From the NCBI GenBank assembly GCA_947247005.1, contig OX365955.1, forward strand, positions 33,087,822-33,151,821: a stretch of DNA of 64,000 nt. Direction: 5' to 3'. Each line of letters starts with the position of its first letter. Position 1 is the stretch's first letter. Positions 12,511 through 25,860 of the stretch are shown here, one piece after another. Below the pieces are notes generated by a model. It was not told the origin of the DNA and did no database searches. It was given only the letters and a program-made list of their open reading frames with translations. The stretch is from Spisula solida. Its lineage: Eukaryota; Mollusca; Bivalvia; Venerida; Mactridae. A program made the translations under genes and the position numbers.

Positions 12511-13253
12511 ATACAATGTACCTCAGTATGGGCACATGACCTTGCCAAAACGCTAAATGCGCACACGTGTGTTTCGTGATGTAAGAATTAACATTAACTT
12601 TAGTTTAACCAACAAAAAATGACTAAATGCAAATAGGTTTAATATACATGTAGTTTATTTTTTTTTTTGGCATGAAAATGTCATGGCTGGATATATAATG
12701 TTACTGAGTTCATATATTTATACTAGACTGTAGATTCTAATTGATTATCAGCAGCAGCAAGTTCTGGAGCGGTTGTTTATATAGTTGCTGGTCACGTGTT
12801 CTGAGAAATTTTGATGAGTTAGAAGTTTAACCTTTATTTGGTTAAACTGAATATTATATTCCATTCCGGTGTGTGCTTTGAAAATAAAGATATCATTGAG
12901 ACAGTCAAATGTTCGAACATTTTATGAGAAACTCTATAACAGAAGTCTCGTCCATCAGATGACGTACTTGTAACTAGAATAAACACAGTATATACAGACG
13001 TCACGTCAAGTTGCCTAACGATGCTGAAACATAGTTAGACTTAATTATAATACAAAATAAAGTATAATGTAGCTCTGGCTGTAGTTACCAATCTTTTATA
13101 TTTCCTACCTGACAGGTCATATTTGTATGGAACGTACTTGTATATAAATTGCATTATTAGTACATGTATTCTTATTCAAAAATAAATACTGCAAAATAAA
13201 TATCGTCTGAACGTTGCATTTCCTTGTAGAGAACCGACGCTGATGCTCAGTTA

Positions 13254-13386
13254 TTATGCCCCCATCTTTGATGAGGGGATATATTGCTTTGTACAAATCG
13301 GTCGGTCAGTCGGTCGACCAAATGGTTTCCGTTCAATAACCAAAGAAAGCCATGGAGGCATACGTGTTTTACAAACATCTCTTGTT
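13254..13386. mobile_element. Short deletion derivative of the ATGCCCCC element family
   Basis: It begins TATGCCCCCATCTTTGATGA and ends GGAGGCATACGTGTTTTACA...CTCTTGTT, the same two ends as 59472-59882, but retains only about 130 bases including a GTCGGTCGGTC-like run and GGTTTCCGTTCAATAAC. Confidence 0.8.
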
Positions 13387-14160
13387 ATTCTCTGGTTTGT
13401 AATGAGCATTAGTATCGCTTCACTTATATATTGCATACTAGAAGTGTTCTTTGATACATTTACAAAAATGGGAGATAAAAAAACACGAAATACGTTATTT
13501 ATTTTATTACTTTACGAATCACGCGAGACGTTCTTCATATATACGGACGCAACGCATTTTCTTGACGTTTTATAAAATTGCACATAACGTTACTCATAAT
13601 AATTTTATATTGACTTATTCGCCTGTTCCTTTTATTTTGCACTGGCGACAGGATTCCCTATTGGACGGGGAGTACGTTCTACTCCTTGTCGTTATATTAA
13701 TGAATAGAGATATTTAGAATTAGTCAGTTACTATGCTATTATAGTGACAGAATATTAAATTCCTGTGATCGAAACAACTAACTAGTTGGGTAGCAAACAC
13801 GGCAAAGCGTTTCTGTTATGACCAAGGTCCCGACCGGCTGAGATTCGAACCAGCAACTTATCGAGTAGTAGTAGTTCCCATGTATATACTGTACTCTGCG
13901 ACTAATACGGAACACGTGTTTCAATTACATTCAGCTACCAATACGGAACACGTGTATGAATTACATTCAACTACTAATACGTAGCACGGACGTACACTAT
14001 GGTCGGAGAATAATGATACGTAACACGGCCATAAGATCCTGGCAAAGACAAAAAAAGGGAACTACTGTCTACTGTTAATAACAAATACTACCCAACTGCC
14101 TGGTTCCATTTTCGACCGGAGCACTTAGTCTTTTCTAAAACACCTTGCAGCGTTTCTTAC

Positions 14161-14375
14161 CCACTCGTTGGTATCTAGTTGGCAACCCAGAGGTAGTCTC
14201 GCATGTATCGCTGCTATACATAACACTGGGAATGTTAAAGATCAAATAAGTCTATTAGGAAAATCCAGGATTCCTTGTATCACACAAAGTTTCGATCTCT
14301 TTCCTCGAAGACGGAGGTTGTCAGCCAATTATGCAGGCAGAACACCGGATGATCATGCACTTACGTCTGTCAGTC
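14161..14375 (+). repeat. TTGGCAACCCAGAGGTAGT dispersed repeat, copy 1
   Basis: Shares AACACTGGGAATGTTAAAGA, ATCACACAAAGT, CGAAGACGGAGGT and GGCAGAACACCGGATGATCA-like phrases with 38157-38515 and, inverted, 29455-29620. ORFs across it are by-products. Confidence 0.7.
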
Positions 14376-14766
14376 GGAGGCAAATAAAAAACAACTTACA
14401 CCGAGTTTCGAGAATTAGCATTTGTATCGTTGTAATTTATACCATAGGTACTTTTTTATCAAAGCGCTTACGGAAATCGTAAAGATATGCACCGATTAAA
14501 ATTCTTAATAATTCTGTATCACATAACCTGCGGTTCAGGAGTGCCGTAAAGCCGTGTCGTAAATATCGGTCTGCACTCCCAGACTGTGCAATAAATATGT
14601 AAATGAGCTTGACGTGACGTTAGCCAATCGATGCATTGGTCCGTCAATGACGTCAGAATAATATCAACGTCGCCATGACGTCGCGCTAATTGTACCGCTG
14701 AATTTTGGCTGAAATAATTATCATCCTTTTGAACAATAATGAGCGTTTTCTAAGGTTATGTGATAA

Positions 14767-14912
14767 ATAGAATCTTACATTCGTGCTCATTACATACGAT
14801 TAAACTCGTCGGGTAAAACAATATGGCACTCGGCAAAGCCTCGTGTCATATCATTTTGTCCACACGTTTAATAAAACTCGTATGTAATGAGCACTCATGC
14901 AAGATCCTCTAT
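14767..14912. mobile_element. 146-bp foldback element
   Basis: ATAGAATCTTACATTCGTGC... is answered by an imperfect inverse ending GCAAGATCCTCTAT. The arms share GTGCTCATTACATACGA. The loop contains CGGCAAAGCCTCG. Confidence 0.75.
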
Positions 14913-15929
14913 TTGGGACTATGCTAAGTTTTGCAGGAGTTCATTAACATAAACGCTATTATCATCCGTTTACTCATGACAATTTGTAGGTTATTTTAAT
15001 TATAAGTTATAAGGAACGTATATTGTCCGTAAATACGTTGAGAAAACACTTTTTTTGAGAATGTGCCGGTGATAGCTGGCAGGGAATACGTTATTATGAA
15101 ACGGCGAGAAATCACACCAACCACGTCAACCACCAACCATCTTGAGCTGTCTTCCTGTTTAAAGGTAATAACGATCATATAAATATACTTGAGGCATTTG
15201 GATAATTACAAACTAATATTGCCATAGAAGTGTCTGAAGTAATCATTTCTGCGAAGATTTTTACCTTGTTACATGAACTTCTTTCAAAGAATATGAAATT
15301 AGACGTTCCAGCTAATTATACGCATAGTACTTGTTTGGTATGTTTTGTCGATATAGCTATGCACAGAGTCAGACTCTCTTATTGTGAACTTAAATGACGT
15401 TAAAATTAGATTATCCCTGCATGTGGTACATAAACGTCGTAATATTCTGAACAGTGTCACCATAATGGCCGATAATGTCTTCCATGTAAACATTGTACTT
15501 CGATGAGGACGGCTGTCAACTGTTTTAAGACTTCTTAAAACGAACAATTTGGATGTTTTAAGTCAACTCGTAGACATAGTAATTCTCCCTATAGGATAAT
15601 ATTACAATATTAAATGTGGCGAGAATCACGAATAAAAGGATTCTTGAACTAAGATTAAATGTACAAATATCCAAGTCACGTGACTTTAATAGTCAAACAT
15701 AAGTGTGCCATGGTCTAGTTTATTACATGTCATTTGATGGAAAAGCTTTTGCAACACAGTCGACTTCTTGTTGTAGCGAAATACTTTGTATGAATTTCTG
15801 CTTTATTAATATATAGTAGTATTTCGTTGTTCTTCTTTTGAGTTTCCTCTTCTATTGTCAGTCTCTTACATTAAATTGCAGTTCTTTACAGTTCTTTATT
15901 ATACAAAAATGTTCTAACTTACTTAAGCT

Positions 15930-16840
15930 CATAACTCCGCTGGGGAACAAAGGCCATTGACTCATTCATCCATCTAACTCTGTTTCCCGATGTCTGTTTA
16001 ATCGAGTTCCAGGTGTTACCTCTCTCTTTTATTTCCGCCTCGACATTTCTTCGTCAGGTGTTACTAGGACGTCATATTTTCCTTCTTACTTGAGGGTTCC
16101 ATTTTAGGGCCTGTTTTATAATGTTTGTGTTAGGCTTCCGTAGCTTATGCCCTATCCATCCCCAGTTACGTCTCCTTATCTTGATGTTGATGGGTGTTTG
16201 GTTAGTGATGTTCCAAAGATATTCATTTCGTACTTTGTCTGTCCATATTATATTTAATATTTTCATTAAGCAGTAGTTGGTGAACTTCTGGAGTTTGGCT
16301 AGCATAGCTTTGGTTGTTCTCTATGTTTCCGATCCATATAACAGGACTGATTTCACATTTGATCTGTATATCTTTATTTTAGTTTTTCTGAATAGGTATA
16401 AGTACATATATTTCTTAAGATGTTGAAGGGTACTCTTGGTGTGTTGATTATAGCTTTTACAACGGCATCAGTTTCGCCTTGATTACCTGGACATATAAAG
16501 GAGTCTACTTCGCTTATGTTTCTGTCGTCATGTTTAATTTGCTGGATAGTGTTGCATTTTATTTTCATCACTTTTGTCTTGACTATGTTAGGTCTTAATC
16601 TAAGTTTGGTTGAAGATGGAATAAGAAGTGATTATTTTTCCTGCATTTGTTGTTGTGTACTGGACAGAAGAGCCATGTCATCAGCAAAGTCTAGATCATC
16701 TAGCTGTTCCCACAGGATCCATTGCATTCCATTTCTTATTCCTTCTGTACATTCTCTCATTATCCAGTCTATTGCGAGTAGAAAGAGAAAAGGTGATATT
16801 CATTATGTTTTGTTATTTTATCGATCGGCTGTTCTTTTGA
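15930..16840 (-). pseudogene. 5'-truncated, decayed non-LTR retrotransposon (reverse transcriptase C-terminal half)
   Basis: On the minus strand, from the right: a reading with LDFADDMALLSS (the F-A-D-D catalytic box of reverse transcriptase), then VDSFICPGNQGETDAVVKA (the usual V-D-S-F-x-Y-L-G region), then MLAKLQKFTNYCLMKILNI, followed by WGWIGHKLRKP and ALKWNPQVRRK, and a tail reaching about 15930. These are in order for an RTE/CR1-type ORF2 but broken by several stops and frameshifts, and the N-terminal endonuclease and fingers are absent. It is an inactive intronic fossil. The family level is uncertain. Confidence 0.85.
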
Positions 16841-16878
16841 ATTTTTAACTGCTTTGGACTTGAAATATTCTTTTTATT

Positions 16879-16909
<31 letters not shown>

Positions 16910-16910
16910 G
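16879..16910. repeat. (GT)n followed by poly-G
   Basis: A short GT run passes into 18 consecutive G residues; another G run lies at 17296-17310 and a C run near 17338. Such tracts are prone to sequencing error. Confidence 0.9.
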
Positions 16911-17230
16911 TACGGATGGTACGTTCTGTGTCTATCTGTTTCATGTATGGCTGGCTAGGCGATGCCTCTGCTTTTGTGTGCCTTTATTTGCCAATCAGCT
17001 TTCTGCTGCCCCCGCCTTCCACAATCATTTGCAATTACCTCCGTGTATGGTTATACATGACTTTGTTTATGCTGATTTAAAATTCTGTAGCGCACATGTC
17101 ATCCAAAACCACAATGAAACGATGGCAGCACCTAGCCATCCACGCAAGAGTCAGACATAGAACGAAACATCCATATCCCACAAAAAGAATATTTCAAGCA
17201 AGCCTATATACTCATCCCGCAACCAATGGC
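16911..17230. repeat. Inverted pair of TATATAGGCTTGCTTG repeats
   Basis: A plus-strand half (GGATGGTACGTTCTGTGTCT, GGCTGGCTAGGCGATGCC) at 16911-16979 and a minus-strand near-complete copy at 17103-17230 form an inverted arrangement. Short ORFs here are not supported as genes. Confidence 0.6.
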
Positions 17231-17400
17231 ATACTTTTGCGAACATTTTTTGCTCGACACGGGCCAATGCACTTATCAATGTTTTCCGCTAGAAGGGGGG
17301 GGGGGGGGGGTGCACTCCAAGGGATTCCCCTATATACCCCCCCCCCTCTGTGGGAAAACGTTGACAAGTGCATAATTCAATGCCAATAAAAGTTGTGTTT

Positions 17401-18122
17401 TTGGGAGGCGTTTAAGCCTCTCATTACTACCATTGTCCATTTCTTAATACAAAATTAACCGCCTTTAGGCTGCTATGTGAATCCGCATTCAAGTAGTTCC
17501 AGAAACTGTCAGCATTCCCGATACTGCTACATATGTTTCTCCAAATGTTTTAACTGATTTAAGCCAATCAGCAACATTTGTTTATTCTAAGATCAAAAAT
17601 TATTGTGAAACTGTTCGTTAAATCGATATTTTTGCAAAAAAATCACTACAACGGCCGATACCGAACTTGTTCCACAGTACGAAAATGACGTGTTCATCAA
17701 ATGTCCCGGCTGTAAAGCTATTTTTAGAAACTTCAGACTACGGTCAAGTGATGGTTTTATCAATGAATCGTATACGGTCTGCAAAGTACTGTTATGCAAT
17801 CATATGGTGTCACTGTACTTGCTAGCCGCTTTCTATAGACTGTCTCACGCTTTGAGGGAAGTGATAACAAGACGGTATTGTAGAATCTGATAAATAGGCG
17901 CGTAGTATTATTTTAAAGCCACTTTTGATATACGCATTTAATACACGTATTACATATAAATTAATATGCACCTTTAACAATTATTTAGATACCCAACATG
18001 CCTATATAGTCACATAATTATGCCTATTTTGACATTCAAGACAAGATCGGCAGTAAGAAAACGAACATTAAACGTGTAAAGTCGGTTTAAGCTTTAGTAG
18101 CAGCAACCAGATCGCCTCCCAA
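17401..18122. mobile_element. 722-bp TIR element (TTGGGAGGCG family), copy 1
   Basis: The ends are TTGGGAGGCG and CGCCTCCCAA. The interior contains AGTTCCAGAAACTGTCAGCA and, near the other end, CAAGACAAGATCGGCAGTAA. It matches 56589-57378 in opposite orientation and 481-827 in part. No coding frame is recognised. Confidence 0.85.
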
Positions 18123-18735
18123 TAGTACTCTCAGTGCTTTGATTTAAGAATGATATTGTATTGCCATGGCGTGTGCAGTACAAATAAAATGATTGCATCC
18201 CGCTTATCGGACTTAATATAATTTTTTTGTTTTAAATATTGGACATAATGTTGAGTGCGTTTATCCACTACACTACAGCGCCTCAGCTTTTGAACACTAT
18301 TTGATATCGAACACATATAAAGTCTACCGGACAGACGAGTTTATGTCTATAACGGTTCTCGTGTGACTGTGAACACACTACATGTAGTCTAGTGAATCGT
18401 ACTGTATTATACGCATCAATGCAAAAGGGGATCATATTAATCGGTGTTACCTCGTGGACCTAGAGGACACACATGTCTGCATGTATTAAATTAAACACGA
18501 CTAGTCGGAATTGTTTTTCGTTAACGTCATAAACTAAAGAGATATTTTTACAAGAATGTGATGATCTAGGAATAGGTTTAAATAATTAATGGTAATAAAT
18601 ATATATCATTTACGTGTGATAATGAAAATTAATTAATGTACTAATATATTGATGACAGTCGATGCTATGTTGTTTGGCCTGACGGGTAGTATTATTTTAT
18701 TATTTATCAAAAATTTAATCAATGTATCCATGTAT

Positions 18736-19000
18736 AAATCAATTATTCAGTCAGTCACTTGTTTACATAACATTGTGTACATGAACACATTGCAATTTCT
18801 CTAATAGGTTAGCACAATTAACACGTCAATGTCTTATTTAATAGATACTAGTAGTATGTATATTAGTATGTAGCTCATTGGAATAACGTATTGGTTTTCA
18901 CTGACTTTTTCTCCAATCAAATTTAAAACAATACAAATACAATGTTATGATATTGTAATGCTTGTATACAATTGACTTACCTCAATAAACGGACTACATG
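18736..19000 (+). repeat. Dispersed repeat R4, copy 1
   Basis: Shared phrases are CATAACATTGTGTACATGAA, GCAATTTCTCTAATAGG, GGTTTTCACTGACTTTTTCT and, at the end, CCTCAATAAACGGACTACAT. The same order is found at 21468, 45781 and 56264, always on the plus strand. A partial duplicate of its end recurs at 19208-19255. No TIRs or coding frame seen. Confidence 0.8.
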
Positions 19001-19280
19001 TATATCTTTTTCATAATTATTATTATTTTAAGACTCGCTCATGGAAAACTATACAAAAAGAAAACAAACCGACTTCATGTTTCGATAATCTATTAATAAA
19101 TTTCAATAAGTAAGATCTGCTGAGGTACCATGCGGCTGCAGTCAGATCGCACAAACAACAGTACAATTAAGATCTACCGAGATACCCTAAATGGCTACAG
19201 TTAGATCTTGCAATGCTTGTATACAATTGACTTACCTCAATAAACGGACTATATCTTTTTCATTATTATTATAACAAATC

Positions 19281-19345
19281 TGACTGGGAAAGCAGCAGTC
19301 AACAGAAACAGCAAACCACGAATGGTACACTAGGAGACAAGCTGT
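19281..19345 (+). repeat. Degenerate GGGAAGGCAGCAC family fragment
   Basis: CTGACTGGGAAAGCAGCAGT and CAACAGAAACAGCAAACCAC. It follows a partial duplicate of the R4 end (19208-19255). Confidence 0.5.
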
Positions 19346-20608
19346 GCATGGAAGTTGACCCGGTCAAAATGACGAGTAATTCATTCTGATTACAGTTGTT
19401 TATGTAAGTTGGAAAATAATTACTGTTGACACATTGTACCGTACACTCATATGTTGTATCCATGTCAACTTGAGTAAATAAATTTATGTTCTGTTCTGTT
19501 CTGACACTGAAATCAGATCTAACATTATTTACTAGTGATTTATTTCGAAAATCGAAACAAACGACAAAAATGAAAACATAATGAATCTAAACGGTTACAA
19601 AGTACTACTTTCACGCGTCAACCTGGCCCAACAAAAGTGCATGCGTGTGTCACACGACAGAGTCATATAGTATGGGTTATAAGTAATAGTTTTTAGAAAT
19701 AATAAGTTTTCTTATACATGTGCGATACTTGTAATATGAAGCTGAGACTATTGATAACAGTTTTTAACAGTTTAACAGTTTATTTCATATATACATTGGA
19801 CAATGTGTCCCTGAGTACACAATTTTACATTTATAAATATGTATACATATAGAATCTAGATATTACATCCAAAGAACAATAACATAACATTGCATGACAA
19901 AATTGATGCAAAGGTACATAATAGCCTACAGTGCCAAACATATATTGATATACATAACCTTCAAGGAGTAGCACGTGAACAGCAAGGTAAAAACGAGATT
20001 AATGTGGTCACATAATACTGTGATACTTAATTAAACACCAAAGAATTCCTGACGTTCCTAACATGTCTCTTTGACATGAACATGTTTATGGTGTTACGAC
20101 ACTTGTCAAAATGACCACGGGTGTTGTAGTTCTTGCTGTGCAAAAAAATGAAATATGTGATCGTCGTATTCATAATACATTGACATCATTGATATCAATA
20201 TTGGCACTAATGTGAGATACATCAGCGTGATGTCGTGACGTCATCTTTATAATATACTGTTATTGACTTATGTTGAGGTGAATATGATGTTTTGTTGACC
20301 TGAAAAAAGTAATATTGACCGATGACGAAGACTTTTTGAAGGTCAACTAAACAACATATTCATCGACACATAAGTCTACAACTGTTATATTGTATACCAT
20401 GCCATACGTCAAGGAAATAAAACCTATTGACTCTTTTTAAATTATAACAACTATAGACTCTCTTTAGGAAAGTGTATGTAATAGAAACAACATACGACGC
20501 TTCACATGTTCTAACTGACAATGCTGTTCTTATGTATATGTATGAGAGAGTATCCACGTATTTGATTACGTCATTTATCATTAATGGTTAGGTTAGAGCA
20601 TATAAATA

Positions 20609-21218
20609 TGAGCCAGTCTCCAGGAAAACGTGCTATTTTGACAAAAATATTTATTTTAAGATTTTCCATAGTATTACAGGATAATGTTAAATAAGCAAAT
20701 TGCAAAAGAAATTATGTTAATATCTTGAATTTTAATGAAGTTACAGCTGTTTTTGTAGAGTCCCTATTCGGAGCTTTTTGTGTGACGTCGCAAACGTCAT
20801 TCAAACGTTATTCGACGTAACTTAAATAAGTATTTCATTATTACACCATTTGATCAATTCTTGACATAAACTGTTCAAAATAGTACCAAATTCTATAATT
20901 ATGTTTCACTTTTCAAAATATGTATCAAAATCGAAATTGTTTGCATTCAGAGAAAGGCTACATCTGTTTTAAACAACTAAACCCTCGTTTTTTCTCAATC
21001 GGAGTACTTTTCTAAAATTGGTCACCATAGCAACGACGTATGTGTTTTCGACATAATTCATAGAAAATTTAAAGCTAATGTATTGTACTATATGGGTCAA
21101 TTACTTAAAATAGAATCAATAGATATGTATTTTTCCTTATTTTAGAGCTTATAAAAATCTTTTTACATATAGTAATTACATAATGTCATTATAGCAGGTT
21201 TTCCTGGAGACTGGCTCA
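20609..21218 (+). mobile_element. 610-bp MITE, copy A
   Basis: It starts TGAGCCAGTCTCCAGGAAAA and ends with the inverse, TTTTCCTGGAGACTGGCTCA, giving TIRs of about 25 bases. TA precedes the left end; the right TA is mutated (CA). It is non-coding. The interior contains GTGACGTCGCAAACGTCATT and is near identical, in reverse, to the copy at 24874. Confidence 0.92.
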
Positions 21219-21467
21219 CATGTATTTATGCAGCTGTAGGCCAAATAATACGGGAAATAACGTTACGGTGTTTAGAACATTATGTCACAGGAATGACGTC
21301 ACGTCATTAAAAAGTTATATCCACCCCAGCCTCGGTTTCGGGAGGGTCATATTAAAATATATACACCTCTCGTGCAGGCCGTCTAAGCCAATCAGAATCC
21401 TTGTTACATAATAGGTATACAATATTTATTGTTATTGTAACTGTTTTCAGAGCCACTTTTTTATTAT

Positions 21468-21699
21468 AAATCGATTATTCAGGTCAGTCATTATTTTACA
21501 TAACATTGTGTACATACACATTGCAATTTATCTTATTAATGTCTTATTTTTTATAGATATTATGTGCTTTAGTATGTGGTTTAGTGAATAAGTGATTGGT
21601 TTTCACTGCCATTTTCTTCAAATAAGATGTTTAAAACTGTAAAAATACAATATTGCAATGTTTGTGCAGAAATGGCATACCTGAATAAACGAACTATAC
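21468..21699 (+). repeat. Dispersed repeat R4, copy 2
   Basis: CATAACATTGTGTACATACA through CCTGAATAAACGAACTATAC, colinear with copy 1 and slightly shorter. Confidence 0.8.
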
Positions 21700-23789
21700 A
21701 TTTTACGTTGTGGACAATATACTTCAACAAAATATAATGACAGTGAATTGTTTACATCCATTTTTCTTTTAAAACAATGTAATTCAGTAGACTAAGCGTA
21801 ATTCTGTTTTGGCTTGAACATTACACAGAAACTAGTTCTGACGGAGATATAAGTACGCTGTACAAATGAAGAAGTCTGTCGTTCGAACAGAAGTGGCATG
21901 AGCGTGTTTAGAAAGGGAAAAACGTTTTTGAAAGACACCAAGTAATTATTGCTATCAGTATCAAATTCAATCAGACTAAATATGGTTAGAAATGATGAAA
22001 CAAAACTTGGAAGGTAAATGAAAGGCCGACCAGGATCACATGTCATTTAGACTAATGCTGTTTTGATGAAATATGAATACTTCATTGTATAACAATGTCC
22101 ATGCAAAGCGTGATAAAGCAAAATGTTAACTACTATAACATAATCTATAAGTCGGAATAAACAGCTAAATCATGCACGCTTTTGTTGCCCTGAGTTCTTG
22201 TATAAAAGAAAACAAATTATGTTTATATATCTCTATTAAATATAGTGTTTCAAACACGTGATAGATAACTCTTTTGTTTACAAATAAAAGCAGTATAATA
22301 TAAAAGAAAGTGTTTACGCAATACAGTTGATGAATATGCATACTTTCTCAAGATTCTATTATAGATACAGACAAGTAAAAAAATACATAATCATATTACA
22401 AACTTGCATACTGTCATGGAAGGTGTCTCAAAATTACCCGCTCAGACGCACAGCAGACTGAATCAGTGATAAAGACTAAAAACACACAGAAACTTATATT
22501 CCTGTATACATGTTTTTTACTCTTTATCAATGGGAACATGTCTTTAATCATTTCTCTTTTACACCATAATACTATGCCGAAACAGTGATTTAGAACATGT
22601 CTTGTGTGAGTAGACAAGGCCCGTAATAGCGACGTCAAATTATTCTACCGGGAAGGGTACGGAGTATGTCTTTTACCGTACGGAGAATCGGTGACGTCGG
22701 CGTATTTGGGCCACAAAGAAAATTGTTATAGAATTACATATGTCATCCACAATAAATAAAGTGGTTATTTTAATTATATGCATAAAATACATTAACAGTA
22801 ATTGTTGGGACTCAGGCGAGTGGATGACCTTGTTGTGTTTGAACGTAACTATTCTGCCACCCTAGATAGGTAACCTTCCTAGATTGCATTTGTTTCGGCA
22901 AGAAACAACAATGTTTTCATTTGTTGTCTGAAGATTGTTAGGGTGGTAATCTTTTTAGAACATTATGAAACAATGGTGCTTAATTGTTATTAAATTATAT
23001 ATTAAACATGTCATCATATCTACTGAAAGTAACAAACACGGGCATTGCAGGTATACCAAGAAAACGCATTAAAGGAATCTCACTGGACACTATACTTGTT
23101 CAGTTTGTGTCTATCGTACTGTAACATTTTTTCACAAGTGTACGGTTCTACAAAAAAGTATGTAAACTTAACTACATGCGCAAACGATATTTGTCACTAC
23201 CAATAAACATCCTAATCACGAGTAACATACAGTAAGATACTTATATGTTAATACAGGCCACATGTACCATAGAGTCCCATAGTATCTTTTCAAAATCGAA
23301 GCAAAAGATAACAACGTACGATAAACCCACGCGGGCATCGCAAGCAAGTCGTGCAGAGTTCGCAGGGAAGCTCGTAGCGCAAGTTTAGGAGACCATGGTA
23401 TTACTGGAACATTCCCACCCACTACTGTCAGAATATAGGACAACCGAACCAACGGTAAACACGTCTATAGCATAATTGTGATCGGAGACATTGATCATCG
23501 ACATTTTCATACAAGAACTTATACAATAATATGAAACATGTAGAAATGTATTAGAGTGTTTACCAATGCGGATATGGACAGATAATTACATTTTCAAGTG
23601 TTGTTCTATTAATATTGGATTGATTATGTCCGTAAAACTTTCCTTATCAATATTAGGTTTGAGAGAATATCAATATGTACCTTAACAAGAGATTACAATA
23701 AAATAGTTATAAAAAAATACATTTGTTATAGACCCAATAATTCGCAATCTTTTATTGCAAGTATGTTTTCAAAACGATAATAAAGAATC

Positions 23790-24110
23790 AGTCAGGAAAG
23801 GCAGCACAAGTAGAGCACGAAATGAACAAAATAAAACACACACACACAAAAATCACTTATCTTAAGTACAAGCCATAAGAATAAACGATATTTAAAAATA
23901 ACAAGAAAAAATGAAACTGAACAGCTGTAAGGACGGCAACATACTCCGACAACATACTCCGACAATATGCTCAGACAGCATACTCCGACAGCATGCCGCC
24001 TCAGCCAGTCAAACATAGCATGAATAAGCGCCAATAACCCAGAACAAATCACAAGGACGACCACTGGTCACATGAACAACACACAAAGCACCACTCGACA
24101 CAAACAGTAT
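23790..24110 (+). repeat. Probable GGGAAGGCAGCAC family copy with short internal tandem repeats
   Basis: CAGTCAGGAAAGGCAGCACA is followed by an (AC)n run, a short array of ACATACTCCGACA-like units (23938-23995) and GGTCACATGAACAACACACA. It again looks like a left module followed by simple repeats. Confidence 0.5.
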
Positions 24111-24873
24111 ATAAGTACAGTATGAATTGTAAAAATGTAGTCAATGTGTAACTAATATTTTCGAGCTGTCCACGAACTTTACGGAGTAGCCTCGTATATA
24201 CATTTCTACATGCCTTCTTCTTGAAAACTAAGGAGCCACCATCAGATACATTTGATATTTTGATTAGTACTATCTATCACTCACTATGATGTTACAACAA
24301 ATTAACAAGCATAGAAGCTACTGTTATTCAGATTACTAGTATTGAAGTAATCTCTGTTCTGTCTTCATTAATCATTCCATGAGTTTTATCAATATATAAT
24401 ATGAAGCTTGGAGTTATAAATGATGCATATACATGTTCTCATATCTGACGATGTTCCTGACAACGTAGGCTCCTATAGCATTGTGTACATACAAGCATAT
24501 CATAATCATTAGAGGGTTAGGAAACTGAATGTGTAACTTGCACGGCTACATCAACGATAAATTTCAGTATTTCGTCATCACAATGTGTTTAGCTTATAGA
24601 TACGTTAATGACGTGTAACAGACGAAATTAAATTGTGTACTACATGTTTATCACACAGGTATACGTTTGTACGGGAAATGCAATATTTCATCGCACGTGG
24701 ACTCATTGAGTTTTAAACACTCGTTATCGATTTATTAAGAAATCTTGCTTCAATAATGATTTAAGTGATTTAACACGCACGTGTTTTGTTTCGCAATCAA
24801 ATTTAATTGTTTGTGAACGAGGAAGATTTGCAATGAAATTGCTGTCATGCTTCGATAAATTTGCTTTTTGATA

Positions 24874-25484
24874 TGAGCCAGTCTCCAGGAAAACCTGCTA
24901 TAATGACATTATGTAATTACTTTATGTAACAAGATTTTGATAAAGCTCTAAAATAAGGAAAAATACATATCTATTGATTCTATTTTAAGTAATTGACCCA
25001 AATAGTACTATACATTAGCTTTAAATTCTTCTATGAATTATGTCGAAAACACAAACTTCGTTGCTATGGTGACCAATTTCAGAAAAGTACACCGATTGAG
25101 AAAAACGAGGATTTAGTTGTTTAAAACAGATGTAGCCTTTCTCTGAATGCAAACAATTTCGATTTTGATATATATTTTGGAAAGTAAAACATGATTATAG
25201 AATTTGGTACTTTTTTGAACAATTTATGTCAAGAATTGATCAAATGGTGTAATAATGAAATACTTGTTTCAGTTACGTCGAATAACGTTTGAATGACGTT
25301 TGCGACGTCACACAAAAAGCTCCGAATAGGGACTCTACAAAAACAGCTGTAACTTCCTTAAAACTCAAGATATTAACATAATTTCTTTTGCAATTTGCTT
25401 ATTTAACATTATCCTGTAATACTATGGAAAATCTTAAAGTCAATATTTTTATCAATATAACAGGTTTTCCTGGAGACTGGCTCA
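24874..25484 (-). mobile_element. 611-bp MITE, copy B (inverted relative to copy A)
   Basis: It has the same termini as 20609-21218, with intact flanking TA on both sides (24872-24873, 25485-25486). The interior is the reverse complement of copy A with a few percent of differences, implying recent transposition. The TA duplication suggests a Tc1/mariner-type source. Confidence 0.92.
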
Positions 25485-25718
25485 TATTTATTTTTGTCTC
25501 AACTCATGAGTAAATGTAGTTCATCATAATCCAACAACTTAAATTTGAAGACCAAAAACGCCTTTGAAAGAAAATTGCTCAATCTCCCTATAGATAAGAC
25601 TCCATCCCCTTAACTGCCGTTTGGCGGCTGTAAAAAGTATCCCGTACTTCACTTCAGTGTAGTTATTATTCATAATTACCTCTTTTAATGGTTAATTATG
25701 CACGAAATTCAGAGTTCA

Positions 25719-25860
25719 CAGTATGTTATTCATTGCGGGGGCGAGTATATAGACTTGCTTGTTTCATTAAACATCCCCTTCTTATGGATGGTTCGTTCTA
25801 TGTCTGACTCCTGCTCTAGCGTGGTTGGCTAGGCACTGCCGCCGTTCTGTGTGGCTTTGG
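25719..25860 (+). repeat. TATATAGGCTTGCTTG dispersed repeat, copy 2
   Basis: GAGTATATAGACTTGCTTG, ATGGATGGTTCGTTCTATGT, GTGGTTGGCTAGGCACTGCC. It has a segment (CTGACTCCTGCTCTAGC) also present in the inverted copy. Confidence 0.7.

Noticed and set aside
16877..17389. Several ORFs of 67-97 residues with poly-Gly
   Set aside because: Low-complexity GT and G runs and a dispersed inverted repeat; no coding evidence.
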